A program made the translations under genes and the position numbers. A DNA stretch of 64,000 nucleotides from an uncultured Cohaesibacter sp. (GTDB taxonomy: Bacteria; Pseudomonadota; Alphaproteobacteria; Rhizobiales; Cohaesibacteraceae): the NCBI RefSeq assembly GCF_963664735.1, contig NZ_OY761553.1, positions 573,303 to 637,302 of the forward strand, given 5' to 3'. This document shows, piece by piece, positions 8,680 through 19,100 of the stretch (position 1 is the stretch's first letter; each line of letters begins with the position of its first letter). A model generated the notes under the pieces. It was not told where the DNA came from. It was given only the letters and a program-made list of their open reading frames with translations, and did no database searches.

Positions 8680-9969
8680 TTACCGGTCTTCGATTTCCAC
8701 GTAATCGCGCATAGGAGCGCCGTTGAACAGCTGACGAGGGCGGCCGATACGCTGGGATGGATCTTCGACCATTTCTTTCCACTGGGCAATCCAGCCAACG
8801 CTACGGGCCAATGCGAAGAGCACCGTGAACATTTCAGCCGGGAAGCCGAGCGCACGAAGGGTGATGCCGGAATAGAAGTCGATATTTGGATAGAGTTTCT
8901 TCTCGATGAAATACTCATCGTTCAGAGCAATCTTTTCCAGTTCCATTGCGACCTGAAGGGTTGGGTCGTCCCCATGACCAAGCTCATTGAGCACCTCATG
9001 GCAGGTCTGCTGCATGATGCGCGCACGCGGGTCATAGTTTTTATAGACGCGGTGGCCGAAGCCCATCAGGCGGAACGGATCATCCTTGTCTTTTGCGCGG
9101 GCAACATATTCAGCCACGCGATCAACAGTGCCGATTTCATGCAGCATGTTGAGAGCCGCTTCGTTTGCACCGCCATGAGCAGGGCCCCAGAGGCAGGCGA
9201 TACCAGCCGCGATACAGCCAAACGGGTTTGCTCCAGAAGAACCGGCAAGACGTACGGTAGAGGTCGATGCGTTCTGCTCGTGGTCGGCATGCAGGATGAA
9301 AATTCGATCCATGGCACGCGCCAGCACCGGATTCACTTCATATGGTTCGGCAGGAACCGAGAAGCACATATGCAGGAAGTTTGCCGCATAGTCGAGATCG
9401 TTGCGTGGATACACAAATGGCTGGCCGATGGAATATTTGTAAGCCATGGCTGCCATTGTTGGCATTTTGGCAATCATCCGGAGAGATGCAACCATGCGCT
9501 GATGCGGATCGGCGATATCGGTGGAGTCGTGATAGAAGGCAGAGAGACCACCGACGATACCGACCATGACAGCCATAGGATGGGAGTCACGACGATAGCC
9601 AGTGTAGAACTTGCTCATCTGTTCATGCACCATGGTGTGGCGCGTTACGCGTGTGTCGAAATCTTTCTTTTCTTCCGCAGTTGGCAGGTGGCCATAAAGC
9701 AACAGATAGCAGGTTTCCAGAAAGTCCCCGTGCTCAGCGAGCTGCTCGATTGGGTAGCCACGATATAGCAGCGTGCCCTTCTCACCGTCGATGTAAGTAA
9801 TTTCAGACTCACAAGAGGCCGTGGAGGTAAAGCCCGGGTCATAGGTAAACATTCCGGTTTCTTTATAGAGGGACCCGATGTTGATGACGTCTGGCCCGAT
9901 TGTTCCGCTCATGATGGGGAACTCCCAGGTCTGATCACCAACAGTCAAAGTTGCTTTTTTGTCACTCAT
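8680..9969 (-). CDS. gltA: Citrate synthase GltA
   Basis: GltA condenses oxaloacetate and acetyl-CoA, the entry step of the TCA cycle. The 429-residue length and domains match the type II (hexameric, Gram-negative) enzyme. The active-site blocks are [21 protein letters not shown] and [15 protein letters not shown], with a further conserved Asp region in YPNIDFYSG. An N-terminal beta-rich extension ([17 protein letters not shown]) is typical of this type. It lies head to tail with gltX on the same strand. Confidence 0.98.
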   Translation of the reverse strand: MSDKKATLTVGDQTWEFPIMSGTIGPDVINIGSLYKETGMFTYDPGFTSTASCESEITYIDGEKGTLLYRGYPIEQLAEHGDFLETCYLLLYGHLPTAEEKKDFDTRVTRHTMVHEQMSKFYTGYRRDSHPMAVMVGIVGGLSAFYHDSTDIADPHQRMVASLRMIAKMPTMAAMAYKYSIGQPFVYPRNDLDYAANFLHMCFSVPAEPYEVNPVLARAMDRIFILHADHEQNASTSTVRLAGSSGANPFGCIAAGIACLWGPAHGGANEAALNMLHEIGTVDRVAEYVARAKDKDDPFRLMGFGHRVYKNYDPRARIMQQTCHEVLNELGHGDDPTLQVAMELEKIALNDEYFIEKKLYPNIDFYSGITLRALGFPAEMFTVLFALARSVGWIAQWKEMVEDPSQRIGRPRQLFNGAPMRDYVEIEDR

Positions 9970-10384
9970 TCGGATACTCCCAAATTTTGAAAACTATTTG
10001 CTGTTGCTCATGGGGGAGAGGTTTGCTTAGAGCGACACCAACCCCTTCCTGACAACATAGGAATTGCGCTTTCGGTATCTGATTTTTCGTTAGGTAGCAA
10101 GCAGTCTTAGGACTGAATATAGGTGTTCTCTGAGAAAAAATGTAGGTTTTTCAGTGCTTTATCCTACAAAAGTATGAGCGCTACAGTCGAAAAACATTCA
10201 TTTTTGGCGAAGTAATTATCGCGATAAGACTATGCTTATTCCGATTAGATTTGGCAAGTGAAGAATCAATTTTTTATTTGTTGCGTAATTTCGCAGAAAT
10301 CTTACCAATTATGCCTTTTATACGTAAAAAGCCGACACTTAGGCCGGCTTTTAATTAATTATTCCAAGAGGGCTGTGTAAAACT
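9970..10384. other. gltX-gltA intergenic stretch, AT-rich, no gene seen
   Basis: About 415 bases without a plausible reading frame. It holds the gltX terminator near its right end and must contain the gltA promoter (minus strand), but I cannot single out a convincing promoter by eye. Confidence 0.5.
10327..10352 (-). terminator. Terminator of gltX
   Basis: AAAAGCCG and CGGCTTTT pair as an eight-base stem; read on the minus strand the second arm runs straight into a T-run. It lies about 30 bases beyond the gltX stop codon. Confidence 0.75.
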
Positions 10385-11806
10385 CTACAGAGCCTGATCC
10401 TTTAGACGGGCAATTGATTCATCTTTACCCAAAATGATCAGCACATCAAAAATGCCTGGAGACGTTGCTCGGCCAGTCATCGCTGCGCGGAGCGGCTGAG
10501 CGATCTTACCCAGCTTGAGTTCTTTTTCCTCAGCAAAAGTCCGGACAACTGCATCAGTGCTTTCCTGTGTCCATTCTTCTAGACCTTCAAGACGTGGCAA
10601 AAGCTCGCCAAGCATTGCCTTGGTTTCGTCCGTTAGGTGTTTGGCTGCCTTTTCTTCCATGGCAAGCGGACGCTTGTCGAACAGGAAGGCCAGACCGTCT
10701 TTCAGTTCGAGCAGGGTTTTGGCGCGTTCTTTTACGCTTGGCATGGCGACCATGATCTGAGCTTTTTTTGCATCATCGATCTGGTCAAGCATGTCATGTC
10801 CGTTTTCGAGGTGAGGCAAAAGAGAGACTAGTTGGTCGTAAAGCTCTTTGTCGTCAGTGTGGCGCATGTGAATGCCGTTCAGATTTTCCAACTTTTTGAA
10901 ATCGAAACGGGATGCGGCCTTGTTCATGCCTTCAAAGCCAAACCACTCGACCATCTGTTCAGTGGTCATGACTTCGTCGTCACCGTGTGCCCAACCAAGA
11001 CGCACAAGATAGTTGCGCATGGCAGCAGGCAGGTAGCCCATGTCACGATAAGCTTCGACACCAAGGGCGCCGTGGCGCTTGGAAAGCTTGGCCCCATCCG
11101 GGCCATGGATTAGCGGGATATGCGCCATTGTAGGAACATCCCAACCCAAAGCCCGATAGACGAGTGTCTGACGGGCCGCGTTGGTCAAATGGTCATCGCC
11201 GCGCATGATATGCGTAACGCCCATGTCGTGGTCATCGACCACAACAGCAAGGTTATAGGTCGGGTTGCCATCGGAGCGCATGATGATCATGTCGTCCAGA
11301 TCTTTGTTCGGGAACGTGACTGTACCCTGAACCTGATCTTCGATGACTGTTGTCCCTTCCTGTGGTGCCTTGAGGCGAATAGCAGGCTTGACGCCTTCTG
11401 GCGCTTCGGATGGATCGCGATCGCGCCATGTGCCGTCATAGCGGGGTGGGCGTTTTTCTGCGCGGGCCTTTTCGCGCATTTCGGTGAGCTCTTCAGGTGT
11501 GCAATAGCAACGGTAGGCTTTTCCTTCAGCGAGGAGTTGCTCAACAACTTCGCGATGACGTTCTACACGTCCATATTGAGAAATCGGATCCCCATCATAG
11601 GAGAGCCCCATCCATTCCATGCCTGCGATAATTGCATCAATCGCTGCATCAGTAGAACGCTCGCGGTCGGTATCTTCGATGCGGAGCAGCATTTTGCCGC
11701 CATTAGCTTTGGCATAGAGCCAGTTGAAGAGAGCGGTGCGAGCCCCGCCGATATGGAGAAAACCTGTCGGGGAGGGGGCAAAGCGCGTTACAACCTGTGA
11801 ACACAT
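10385..11806 (-). CDS. gltX: Glutamyl-tRNA synthetase GltX
   Basis: The enzyme charges tRNA-Glu. The 473-residue product has the class I signature [20 protein letters not shown] (HIGH-like HIGG), the insertion-domain blocks [10 protein letters not shown] and [20 protein letters not shown], and the KMSKS-like loop KLSKRHG. The helical anticodon-binding domain follows. Alphaproteobacteria often have two GltX paralogues with different tRNA preference; I cannot tell from this gene alone whether a second exists elsewhere. Confidence 0.96.
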   Translation of the reverse strand: MCSQVVTRFAPSPTGFLHIGGARTALFNWLYAKANGGKMLLRIEDTDRERSTDAAIDAIIAGMEWMGLSYDGDPISQYGRVERHREVVEQLLAEGKAYRCYCTPEELTEMREKARAEKRPPRYDGTWRDRDPSEAPEGVKPAIRLKAPQEGTTVIEDQVQGTVTFPNKDLDDMIIMRSDGNPTYNLAVVVDDHDMGVTHIMRGDDHLTNAARQTLVYRALGWDVPTMAHIPLIHGPDGAKLSKRHGALGVEAYRDMGYLPAAMRNYLVRLGWAHGDDEVMTTEQMVEWFGFEGMNKAASRFDFKKLENLNGIHMRHTDDKELYDQLVSLLPHLENGHDMLDQIDDAKKAQIMVAMPSVKERAKTLLELKDGLAFLFDKRPLAMEEKAAKHLTDETKAMLGELLPRLEGLEEWTQESTDAVVRTFAEEKELKLGKIAQPLRAAMTGRATSPGIFDVLIILGKDESIARLKDQAL

Positions 11807-12010
11807 AATGCTATCAATAACCTGTTATTCGGGATATGGTGCACCGGTGGTTGAGGAAAGTTGTGTTCGCTAACCCACTTGTGGGCCTGCAATGATCTTT
11901 GCCTCAGAAACCGGCGATTGAAGTTGTCAAGGATCTAACACAGCTTGCGCCCAAGACGAAAGGCCTCATGACAGTCTGACTTGCTAAAAAAGGGTGCATA
12001 AGGACCAAAA

Positions 12011-14458
12011 GTGATGGAAAATGCCACTCAGTCGGGGGTGGATGACACGGAAATTGCTCGCTCGGCTCTCAAAAGACAAGCGCTAGAGGCTCCTGATTGG
12101 GGGCCAATTGCGGCGCGTCCCGGTTTGGGGCGGCGGTTCCGGTTCTTCATTGAAGATTGCTGGCTGACCATTTTGGAAAACTGGAACAATGATTGTTCCG
12201 AACAAAATGCCCGACTTCTTTGGGTGGCGGTTTTTCTGGGGGCGGGCGCCGCTCTTTATTATACATTGCCAGATGAGCCAAGCTTTTGGGTGTTGGCTAT
12301 TGTCTCGGTTTCAATTTGCAGCTGGTCTTTTCTCCGAGCGCGAAAAGGACTGGTTGTTTTTCCTCTGCTTCTTGTCAGTGCTGTCGTAGTCGGACTGTTC
12401 GTTGCAAGTGAGACAAGCAAGTTCAACACAACACCAGTTCTTGCGCATGCCTTTTCATCGACTGTGATTGGTCGGCTCGTGTCCGTCGAGCTTCGTGGCA
12501 CAGAGCAACAGCGCAGTGAACGATGGACGGTTGCCGTTGAATCCATCGGCAAAATGAAGCCCGAAAACACGCCCAAGAGGCTGTTGCTCGTCAGGAGAGC
12601 CGCCGGAGAGACATTCAAAGTCGGCGAGCGATTGAAAATGCGGGTTCATCTGACGCCGTTGCAACAGCCTGCATTTCCGGGTGGTTTCAATTATGGCCGT
12701 TATCTTTGGGCGCGGGCGATAGGCGGACAGGGTTATCTCGGGCGATCTATCGAACGCCTACCTGCGCTCAATCTTGTGGGGCTTGCCAGTTTCAAGCGGA
12801 CCCTTTCAGAAAAAATAGAACGTACCCGACAGGCTGTTGCAAAATATATCAAGCACCGGATTGACGGGGAGGCCGCAGGGCTGATTGTCGCTTTGGCAGT
12901 TGGCAAGCGGGATTATCTGTCGGACGACGTAGAGACTGCGCTCCGGCATAGCGGGCTGGCGCATATTCTGGCAATTTCCGGCCTCCATATGGCTCTGGTG
13001 GCAATGTCCGTGTTTTGGGGCGTTCGGGGGATTCTGGCTCTTTTGCCCCAGCTGGCCTTGCGTTATTCTATCAAGCAATGGGCTGCGGGGGCAGCGCTGT
13101 TTTGCGCGGCGGCCTATCTGGCTCTCTCGGGCGCTTCTGTTGCGACCATGAGGGCGTTTTGCATGACGGCGATCTTTCTTGTCGCTATTTTGCTCAAGAG
13201 ACCGGCTGTAACGATGCATAATCTGGCGCTCGTCTTTATTTTTTTGATTATCATTCAGCCTTACGGCGTTATTGAAGCTGGTATGCAAATGTCATTTGCA
13301 GCCACTGCGGCTCTCATCGCTTCCTATGATCGCTTGACCGGGGGGCGACTGAGAAAAATGGCGCTGGATGGGCATCCGGGTCAAAACTTGCCCGTGGCGG
13401 CATTGATTACAACGACAAAGTGGATTTTCGGAATTGGCCTGACGTCCTTTATCGCCAGTCTTGCCGTGTTGCCTTTCTCTGTATTCCATTTCCAGCAAAT
13501 GGCTCCCTATGGTCTACTCACCAATCTTTTGGCCATGCCGATTATCAGTCTGGTGCTGATGCCCATGGGGCTGGTATCTGTTTTCCTGACACCATTCGGA
13601 TTGCAGTCTTTCCCGTTGATGATCGTTGAGGCGGGAGCCGATTGGGTCATTTTTGTTGCCAAGATGATTGCTGATTGGTCCAATGCCGATCTTCTTGTGG
13701 TGAAGGCGGGGGGACCGTTCCTGCCCCTGGCTGCTTTGGCTTTGGCGATCTTTACGATACATCGAGGAGCCCTATCCCGATTGGCCATCATTCCTCTTGC
13801 CGTTGCTTTTTTTGTCTGGTGGGCATGGCCGCAACCAGATCTGTGGGTTTCGCAAAACGGAAACAGTCTTGCTGTGCGAGATGATCAAGGGCGTTGGCAA
13901 CGCTTGGGAAGCAGCAGAATGACGATGAATTTTAGAGCTTTGCTGCGCGCTGACGGGGATGCTAGCGCTCTTGCAAACAATGGTGGGGAGCAGATAGCAG
14001 GCAATAAAAACCGTTCGTCAGCGACAGGTAAGAGCAAGGACGGATGCGATGCAGAAGCCTGTTATATGACTGGGCTGAGGTCGTCTTCAGGAGACGAGAC
14101 CAACTTGTCTTTGGCGTTGATCAAAAAGCCGTCAGCCTTTGCGGAAGAATGTGCGATCAGAGATATTATTGTGTCTCGGGTGCCTATCCCCAGAACCTGC
14201 ATAGGCCCCTCTCTGCTCATGGGAGAAAAACAACTGGAGCAGAGCGGTGCTCGCTTTGTCTATTTCAAAAAAGCTGAGGCAAAAATTGATGGCGATGAGT
14301 TGGAAAAATTAGAACTCGCGCGAAAGTCTGCATCAGCCTCACAAAGGCCTTCCAATGCTACCAAACGGCAGCCCCTGCAAGTGGAACCTGAGCAGAGTTG
14401 GCGACTGCAGAACAGGGATGCGATAGCTGCAGGATGGCGCCCGTGGATGCCTCGCTAG
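12011..14458 (+). CDS. comEC: ComEC/Rec2-family DNA-uptake membrane channel
   Basis: ComEC is the inner-membrane channel for single-stranded DNA in natural transformation. The 815-residue product has an N-terminal pair of hydrophobic segments, an OB-like DUF4131 region (about residues 120-230), then the polytopic Competence domain with the conserved LAISGLHMALV block and LSGASVATMRAFCM. After the last membrane segment comes a hydrophilic tail of about 200 residues without the HxHxDH metallo-beta-lactamase motif, so the nuclease-like domain found in Bacillus ComEC is missing or degenerate, as in many alphaproteobacteria. The start is GTG 12011 or ATG 12014, with AAGGA upstream. It is convergent with lexA. 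Confidence 0.9.
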   Translation: MMENATQSGVDDTEIARSALKRQALEAPDWGPIAARPGLGRRFRFFIEDCWLTILENWNNDCSEQNARLLWVAVFLGAGAALYYTLPDEPSFWVLAIVSVSICSWSFLRARKGLVVFPLLLVSAVVVGLFVASETSKFNTTPVLAHAFSSTVIGRLVSVELRGTEQQRSERWTVAVESIGKMKPENTPKRLLLVRRAAGETFKVGERLKMRVHLTPLQQPAFPGGFNYGRYLWARAIGGQGYLGRSIERLPALNLVGLASFKRTLSEKIERTRQAVAKYIKHRIDGEAAGLIVALAVGKRDYLSDDVETALRHSGLAHILAISGLHMALVAMSVFWGVRGILALLPQLALRYSIKQWAAGAALFCAAAYLALSGASVATMRAFCMTAIFLVAILLKRPAVTMHNLALVFIFLIIIQPYGVIEAGMQMSFAATAALIASYDRLTGGRLRKMALDGHPGQNLPVAALITTTKWIFGIGLTSFIASLAVLPFSVFHFQQMAPYGLLTNLLAMPIISLVLMPMGLVSVFLTPFGLQSFPLMIVEAGADWVIFVAKMIADWSNADLLVVKAGGPFLPLAALALAIFTIHRGALSRLAIIPLAVAFFVWWAWPQPDLWVSQNGNSLAVRDDQGRWQRLGSSRMTMNFRALLRADGDASALANNGGEQIAGNKNRSSATGKSKDGCDAEACYMTGLRSSSGDETNLSLALIKKPSAFAEECAIRDIIVSRVPIPRTCIGPSLLMGEKQLEQSGARFVYFKKAEAKIDGDELEKLELARKSASASQRPSNATKRQPLQVEPEQSWRLQNRDAIAAGWRPWMPR

Positions 14459-14535
14459 GCCTGGAGTAGCTCCGATGCCAAGTTTTTGAAGGTAACCCAT
14501 GTCAAATTGGGCTCAAAAGTGAGCGCAAGTCCGAA

Positions 14536-14569
14536 AGCAAGCCGAATTGATCACCAAAAGCGGCTTGCT
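14536..14569. terminator. Hairpin between convergent comEC and lexA
   Basis: AGCAAGCCG and CGGCTTGCT form a perfect nine-pair stem around a 16-base loop. There is only a weak T-run on the minus side, so a terminator role for lexA is likely but not certain. Confidence 0.5.
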
Positions 14570-14590
14570 CTCACATGGAATGCTAAAAGA

Positions 14591-15307
14591 TCAATATTGT
14601 CGCATCAAGCCGACCAGCTTGCCCTGAACGCGAACTCGGTCCGGTCCGAAAATACGGGTTTCATAGGCAGGGTTCGCTGCTTCCAGAGCAATTGAAGCGC
14701 CTTTCTTGCGGATGCGCTTTAACGTGGCTTCTTCATCATCGACAAGGGCGACAACGATGTCGCCCGAAACCGCGTCATCAGACTTTTTGATCACGACGGT
14801 ATCGCCATCGAGAATGCCGGCTTCAATCATTGAGTCGCCGCGAACCTCAAGAGCAAAATGCTCGCCGCCGCGCAGCATTTCCATTGGAACGGAGATGGTG
14901 TGCGATTGATGCTGTATGGCGGAAATGGGAACCCCGGCGGCGATGCGGCCCATGACTGGAATTGCCACACCTGAAGAGCTATCGTTGACGGTTTCGGCTT
15001 CAGACTGCTTGCTTTGCCTTGGTTTGCCCAAACCACCTTCGACGACACTGGGAGAGAAGCCTCTGGAAGGGCTGCCCATGGTGGGTTTGTTGCCTTCAGG
15101 CAGTTTGAGGACTTCCAGCGCTCTTGCGCGGTTTGGCAGACGCCGAATGAAACCGCGCTCTTCCAAGGCGGTAATCAATCTGTGAATGCCTGACTTGGAT
15201 CTGAGATCAAGTGCGTCTTTCATTTCGTCAAAAGAGGGCGGAACACCAGATTCCTTGATACGTTCATGGATAAACATGAGTAGCTCATGTTGCTTGCGTG
15301 TTAGCAT
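14591..15307 (-). CDS. lexA: SOS repressor LexA
   Basis: LexA represses DNA-damage genes and cleaves itself when RecA is activated. The product from ATG 15307 (238 residues, GAGGG upstream) begins [17 protein letters not shown], has the winged-helix recognition region [18 protein letters not shown], a longer Gly/Ser/Pro linker than in E. coli (as in other Rhizobiales), the cleavage site AAGVP and the catalytic Ser-Lys pair in GDSMIEAG and ATLKRI. The open frame extends further upstream but the extension is not LexA-like. An SOS box stands upstream, which implies autoregulation. Confidence 0.96.
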   Translation of the reverse strand: MLTRKQHELLMFIHERIKESGVPPSFDEMKDALDLRSKSGIHRLITALEERGFIRRLPNRARALEVLKLPEGNKPTMGSPSRGFSPSVVEGGLGKPRQSKQSEAETVNDSSSGVAIPVMGRIAAGVPISAIQHQSHTISVPMEMLRGGEHFALEVRGDSMIEAGILDGDTVVIKKSDDAVSGDIVVALVDDEEATLKRIRKKGASIALEAANPAYETRIFGPDRVRVQGKLVGLMRQY

Positions 15308-15375
15308 TTCCCTCTCCAACTTCGGCTTTAGCGTTGTGAAACAACAGTGGCACAAATCACGAACAAACTATACAT

Positions 15376-15390
15376 GTTCTCGCTGTGTTC
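15376..15390. promoter_or_regulatory. SOS box (LexA operator), alphaproteobacterial type
   Basis: GTTC, seven bases (TCGCTGT), GTTC: an exact match to the direct-repeat LexA operator known for alphaproteobacteria. It lies about 70 bases upstream of the lexA start, where autorepression is expected. Confidence 0.85.
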
Positions 15391-16105
15391 TGCAAGTCAT
15401 TTGCCGGATGGCTCTCAAGAATGGAAATAGTGACGGGTGCGAGAAAATTTGTCGGACTGAAAAGATGAGTTGTTCTTGATCATAAATTGGGGCCTTCATT
15501 GAAATATTTAGTTTTTTTGCAATTACAGATGATTTTACAGCGACAACCAATATTCTGAAACTTTTAGAAGCGAGTTCTCGCGAAAGCGGGGGTGCAGATA
15601 TGGGAAATGCTTGTGGCCTTGTGGTGATTTGTCGCTGTTGGGTGCCTGATGGATTGGTATCAAGCATATGAGTCGCATCAATGGAGCGGCTGCTTTTGTC
15701 GTTTGTGACCTTTGAGTAAAATCTCGTCTTTTTGTGCTGGTTGATGGATTTTCTCGTCGATATTTCTGGATGTATTTTGTCGAGGATCCGCAGATCAAAT
15801 CGCCCACATATTTTGCCGTCAAAATACTTTGGAATTGTTCCAATTTGGCTTTGGTGTGCCATGGGGTGATACAACTACGGATTTTTTTCCTGTGTAAATA
15901 CTCTTGATCTTCAGTTCATTCTGCGTGGTTTTGTAAATTGTACTGATAAAACAAAATTTTTGAATCGGGTAACGTCTAAGTTAGTGCGTACTCAGGTGAC
16001 AACTTTTCGTCTGTGTGGTCTCAAGTGTCAGAGTTCAAGCATCTGCTCTGTTTAGTGGAGTAGGTGGAAGTGTGGCAATTTCTATCATAAATTGATCGGA
16101 TTATT
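15391..16105. other. Intergenic stretch between lexA and the tpsA adhesin gene, no gene seen
   Basis: About 700 bases with low GC and only small unconvincing reading frames on the minus strand. It marks the left edge of the accessory block and probably holds the tpsA promoter. I see no transfer RNA, integrase or clear repeat here. Confidence 0.5.
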
Positions 16106-19100
16106 ATGCTTGTTCGTGAAATCGTTTTGTGCCCGAAATCAAGTTCAAACACGAAGATCTCGAAAGGGCTTCTTGTTTCCCTTTTGGCATCTACATCTCT
16201 TGCTTTGAATACGGTCGCTTTTGCTGGGGCACTTCCCGTTGGGGCGAATGTTGCCGCTGGCAAGGTAAGGGTTTCGACTTCTGGCTCGGCCATGACGATA
16301 ACCCAAGGCACAGACAAGGCGATCGTGAACTGGAATGGCTTCTCGATAGGTCAGAATAATTCTGTAGAATTTGTCCAGCCGAGCCGTTCTTCTGCCATTC
16401 TGAACCGTGTGACCGGAACGACCTCGTCAACGATTGCTGGGTCTCTGAGTGCCAATGGACAGGTTTATTTGATCAACCCTAACGGTATCGCGATTACCTC
16501 AACTGGTACGGTTAAGGTCGGGGGCGGTTTTGTTGCCTCTACGCTGGATATTTTGGACGATGATTTTCTGGATGGAACTCTAAGCTTTAGTGGCGATGGG
16601 TCATCTGCTGGAGTTACCAACGAAGGCATTATTACGATCGGCCGTGGTGGTTACGCGGCGTTGATGGGTGGCACGGTCAAAAATGATGGCCTGATAGCAG
16701 TTCCTCTCGGGTCTATCGGGCTCGGCTCTGGAGAGCAGGCTACTCTCGATTTGTCCGGTGATGGCTTCATGCAGGTCTCCGTGCCGACAGCAGACGGCGC
16801 GGAGGGGGATGGCGCCCTTGTTGAGAATAGTGGCTCCATTTCAGCCAATGGCGGCACGGTCGTCATGAAGGCCGCGACTGCTCGCAACACGGCACGTCAG
16901 GCAATCAATATGGATGGCTTTGTTGAAGCCAATACGGTGAGCGGTCGTGATGGAGCGATCACGTTTGGTGGTGGTGCTGGCGGCACTGTGAAGGTTAGCG
17001 GTACTGTCAAGGCAACTGCCAAGGCGGAAACCGGTGGCTCTATCGAGATTACGGGTAATGAAGTTGCGCTTTCCGGAGCGACGATTGATGCTTCCGGCGC
17101 TGCAGGTGGCGGCTCCGTCAAGATTGGCGGAGACTGGCACGGAGAGGGCGATGTTCAAACGGCCTCTACAACCACAGTTGATGAGAATACAAGCATTTCC
17201 GCAGACGCCACAGTTGATGGAGATGGTGGCGACATTGTTGTTTGGTCCAATGATCTAACCAGTTTTTCCGGTACGATTTCAGCTCTTGGAGCCGGATCCG
17301 GTGACGGTGGTGATGCTGAGGTTTCTGGCAAAGCGGTGCTGGACTATCAGGGCTTTGCCGATCTGAGCTCCGAGAATGGAGCCTACGGCACGCTGCTTCT
17401 CGATCCATACAATATTACAATCACTGACGATGCGAGTGCAGGGTCATCTTTCACCGCATCGGAAGATGACAGTACCCTCTCGGTCGATACGTTGGAGTCT
17501 GCACTTGCCTCTGCCAATGTCGTTGTGAGCACAGGCTCCGAGGGTACGCAGGATGGCAACATCACGGTTGCCAGCGACGTCAGCTGGTCGGCGGATACCC
17601 GCCTGACTTTGAATGCTGAAAACAATATTTACATCAATGCCGATATCACCGCCTCAGGTGACGCCGCCAGTTTGTCGATGAACTATGGTGGTGATTATTC
17701 CATTGGTACTGGCGCCTCCATCACTTTGTCTGGAGCAAACGCATCACTGTACTTAAAGGGAACAGCCTATACGCTCATTCACTCTCTGGAAGATCTTGAT
17801 AACATTGACAATACCGGCCTTAGCGGCCGTTATGCTCTGGCGGAAGATCTCGATGCGACCGATGAAACTTATGACAACTCACTTGTAGGTGAAAATTATG
17901 GCACATTTACGGGCACATTTGCAGGTCTTGGGCACACAATCTCCAATCTGACCATAGATGCAGAGAACCGTTCCTATGTTGGCTTGTTCTACTTCACCAG
18001 TGGAGCAACAATTCGAGACTTTGGTCTGGTTGGTGGCACAATCAGCGCCTATGGCTATGGCGGAGGTCTGGTTGGCTGGGCTAGCTATGGAACTATTAGC
18101 AATAGCTATGTGACCAGCGCCATTAACAGTGGAGAGCATAGTGGTGGACTTGTTGGGTATGCTATTGGAGTGACCATTTCAAATAGCTATGCCACAGGCG
18201 ATGTCACTGGCGCTAACTACACCGGTGGCTTGGTTGGCTATGCTAAAGGAGCGACCATTACAGATAGCTATGCAACTGGCGATGTTACCGGCGCAGACTA
18301 CACCGGCGGTTTGGTTGGATATGCTTCGAATGGAACCATCACAGATAGCTATGCAACAGGCGATGTCACGTCGTCCGATGCTCAAGTCGGAGGTTTGGTC
18401 GGCCAAAGCAACGGCATAATTACCGGTAGTTATGCAACTGGCAATGTGACTGGAGGATATCAGGTCGGCGGTCTTGTCGGACGTCATGGGGTTGAGACTA
18501 TTTCTGACAGTTACGCAACAGGAACTGTTACAGCTACGTCGGACTATATCGGTGGGCTTGTCGGTTTTGAAGCTGGAGGAACTATAGAAACCAGCTTTGC
18601 TAACGGCGATGTTTCAGGCGGTGATCTAGTTGGTGGATTAGTCGGGTTCTTCTCAAATAACGGATCAATTGACAGAAGCTATGCTACCGGCGATGTATCA
18701 GGCGTAAAGGATGTTGGTGGGCTCGTTGGTAACGTGAGTGTGAGCACGATTAGTAACAGCTATGCGACGGGTGACGTGGATGGAACCGAGGAAGTCGGTG
18801 GGCTCATTGGCTATGTGTATGGAGAAGATTCGATTATATCCTATACATATGCGACGGGCGATGTTGATGGAACCACGAATGTCGGTGGATTAGTCGGTGA
18901 AGCCTATTATTATTCACCAATTTCATATAGCTATGCTTCTGGCGCGGTCACCGGAACTGAAAATGTCGGTGGATTGGTGGGCGAGCTCTCTCAATCCACT
19001 CTAAGCTATTCTTACTGGGATATGGATACGACCGGGCAATCCGGTGCGTTTGGCGAACAAATATATGGAACTGTCACCAGTGTTTACGGGCTTACAACAG

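Noticed and set aside
12011-14458. Truncated comEC because the metallo-beta-lactamase domain is missing
   Set aside because: The reading frame is intact with a normal start and stop, and alphaproteobacterial ComEC proteins often lack a recognisable nuclease-like domain.
15368-15874. Minus-strand open frame of 168 codons between lexA and the adhesin
   Set aside because: It has no ribosome-binding site, its composition looks like translated AT-rich non-coding DNA, and a second frame overlaps it; it would also read through the SOS box.
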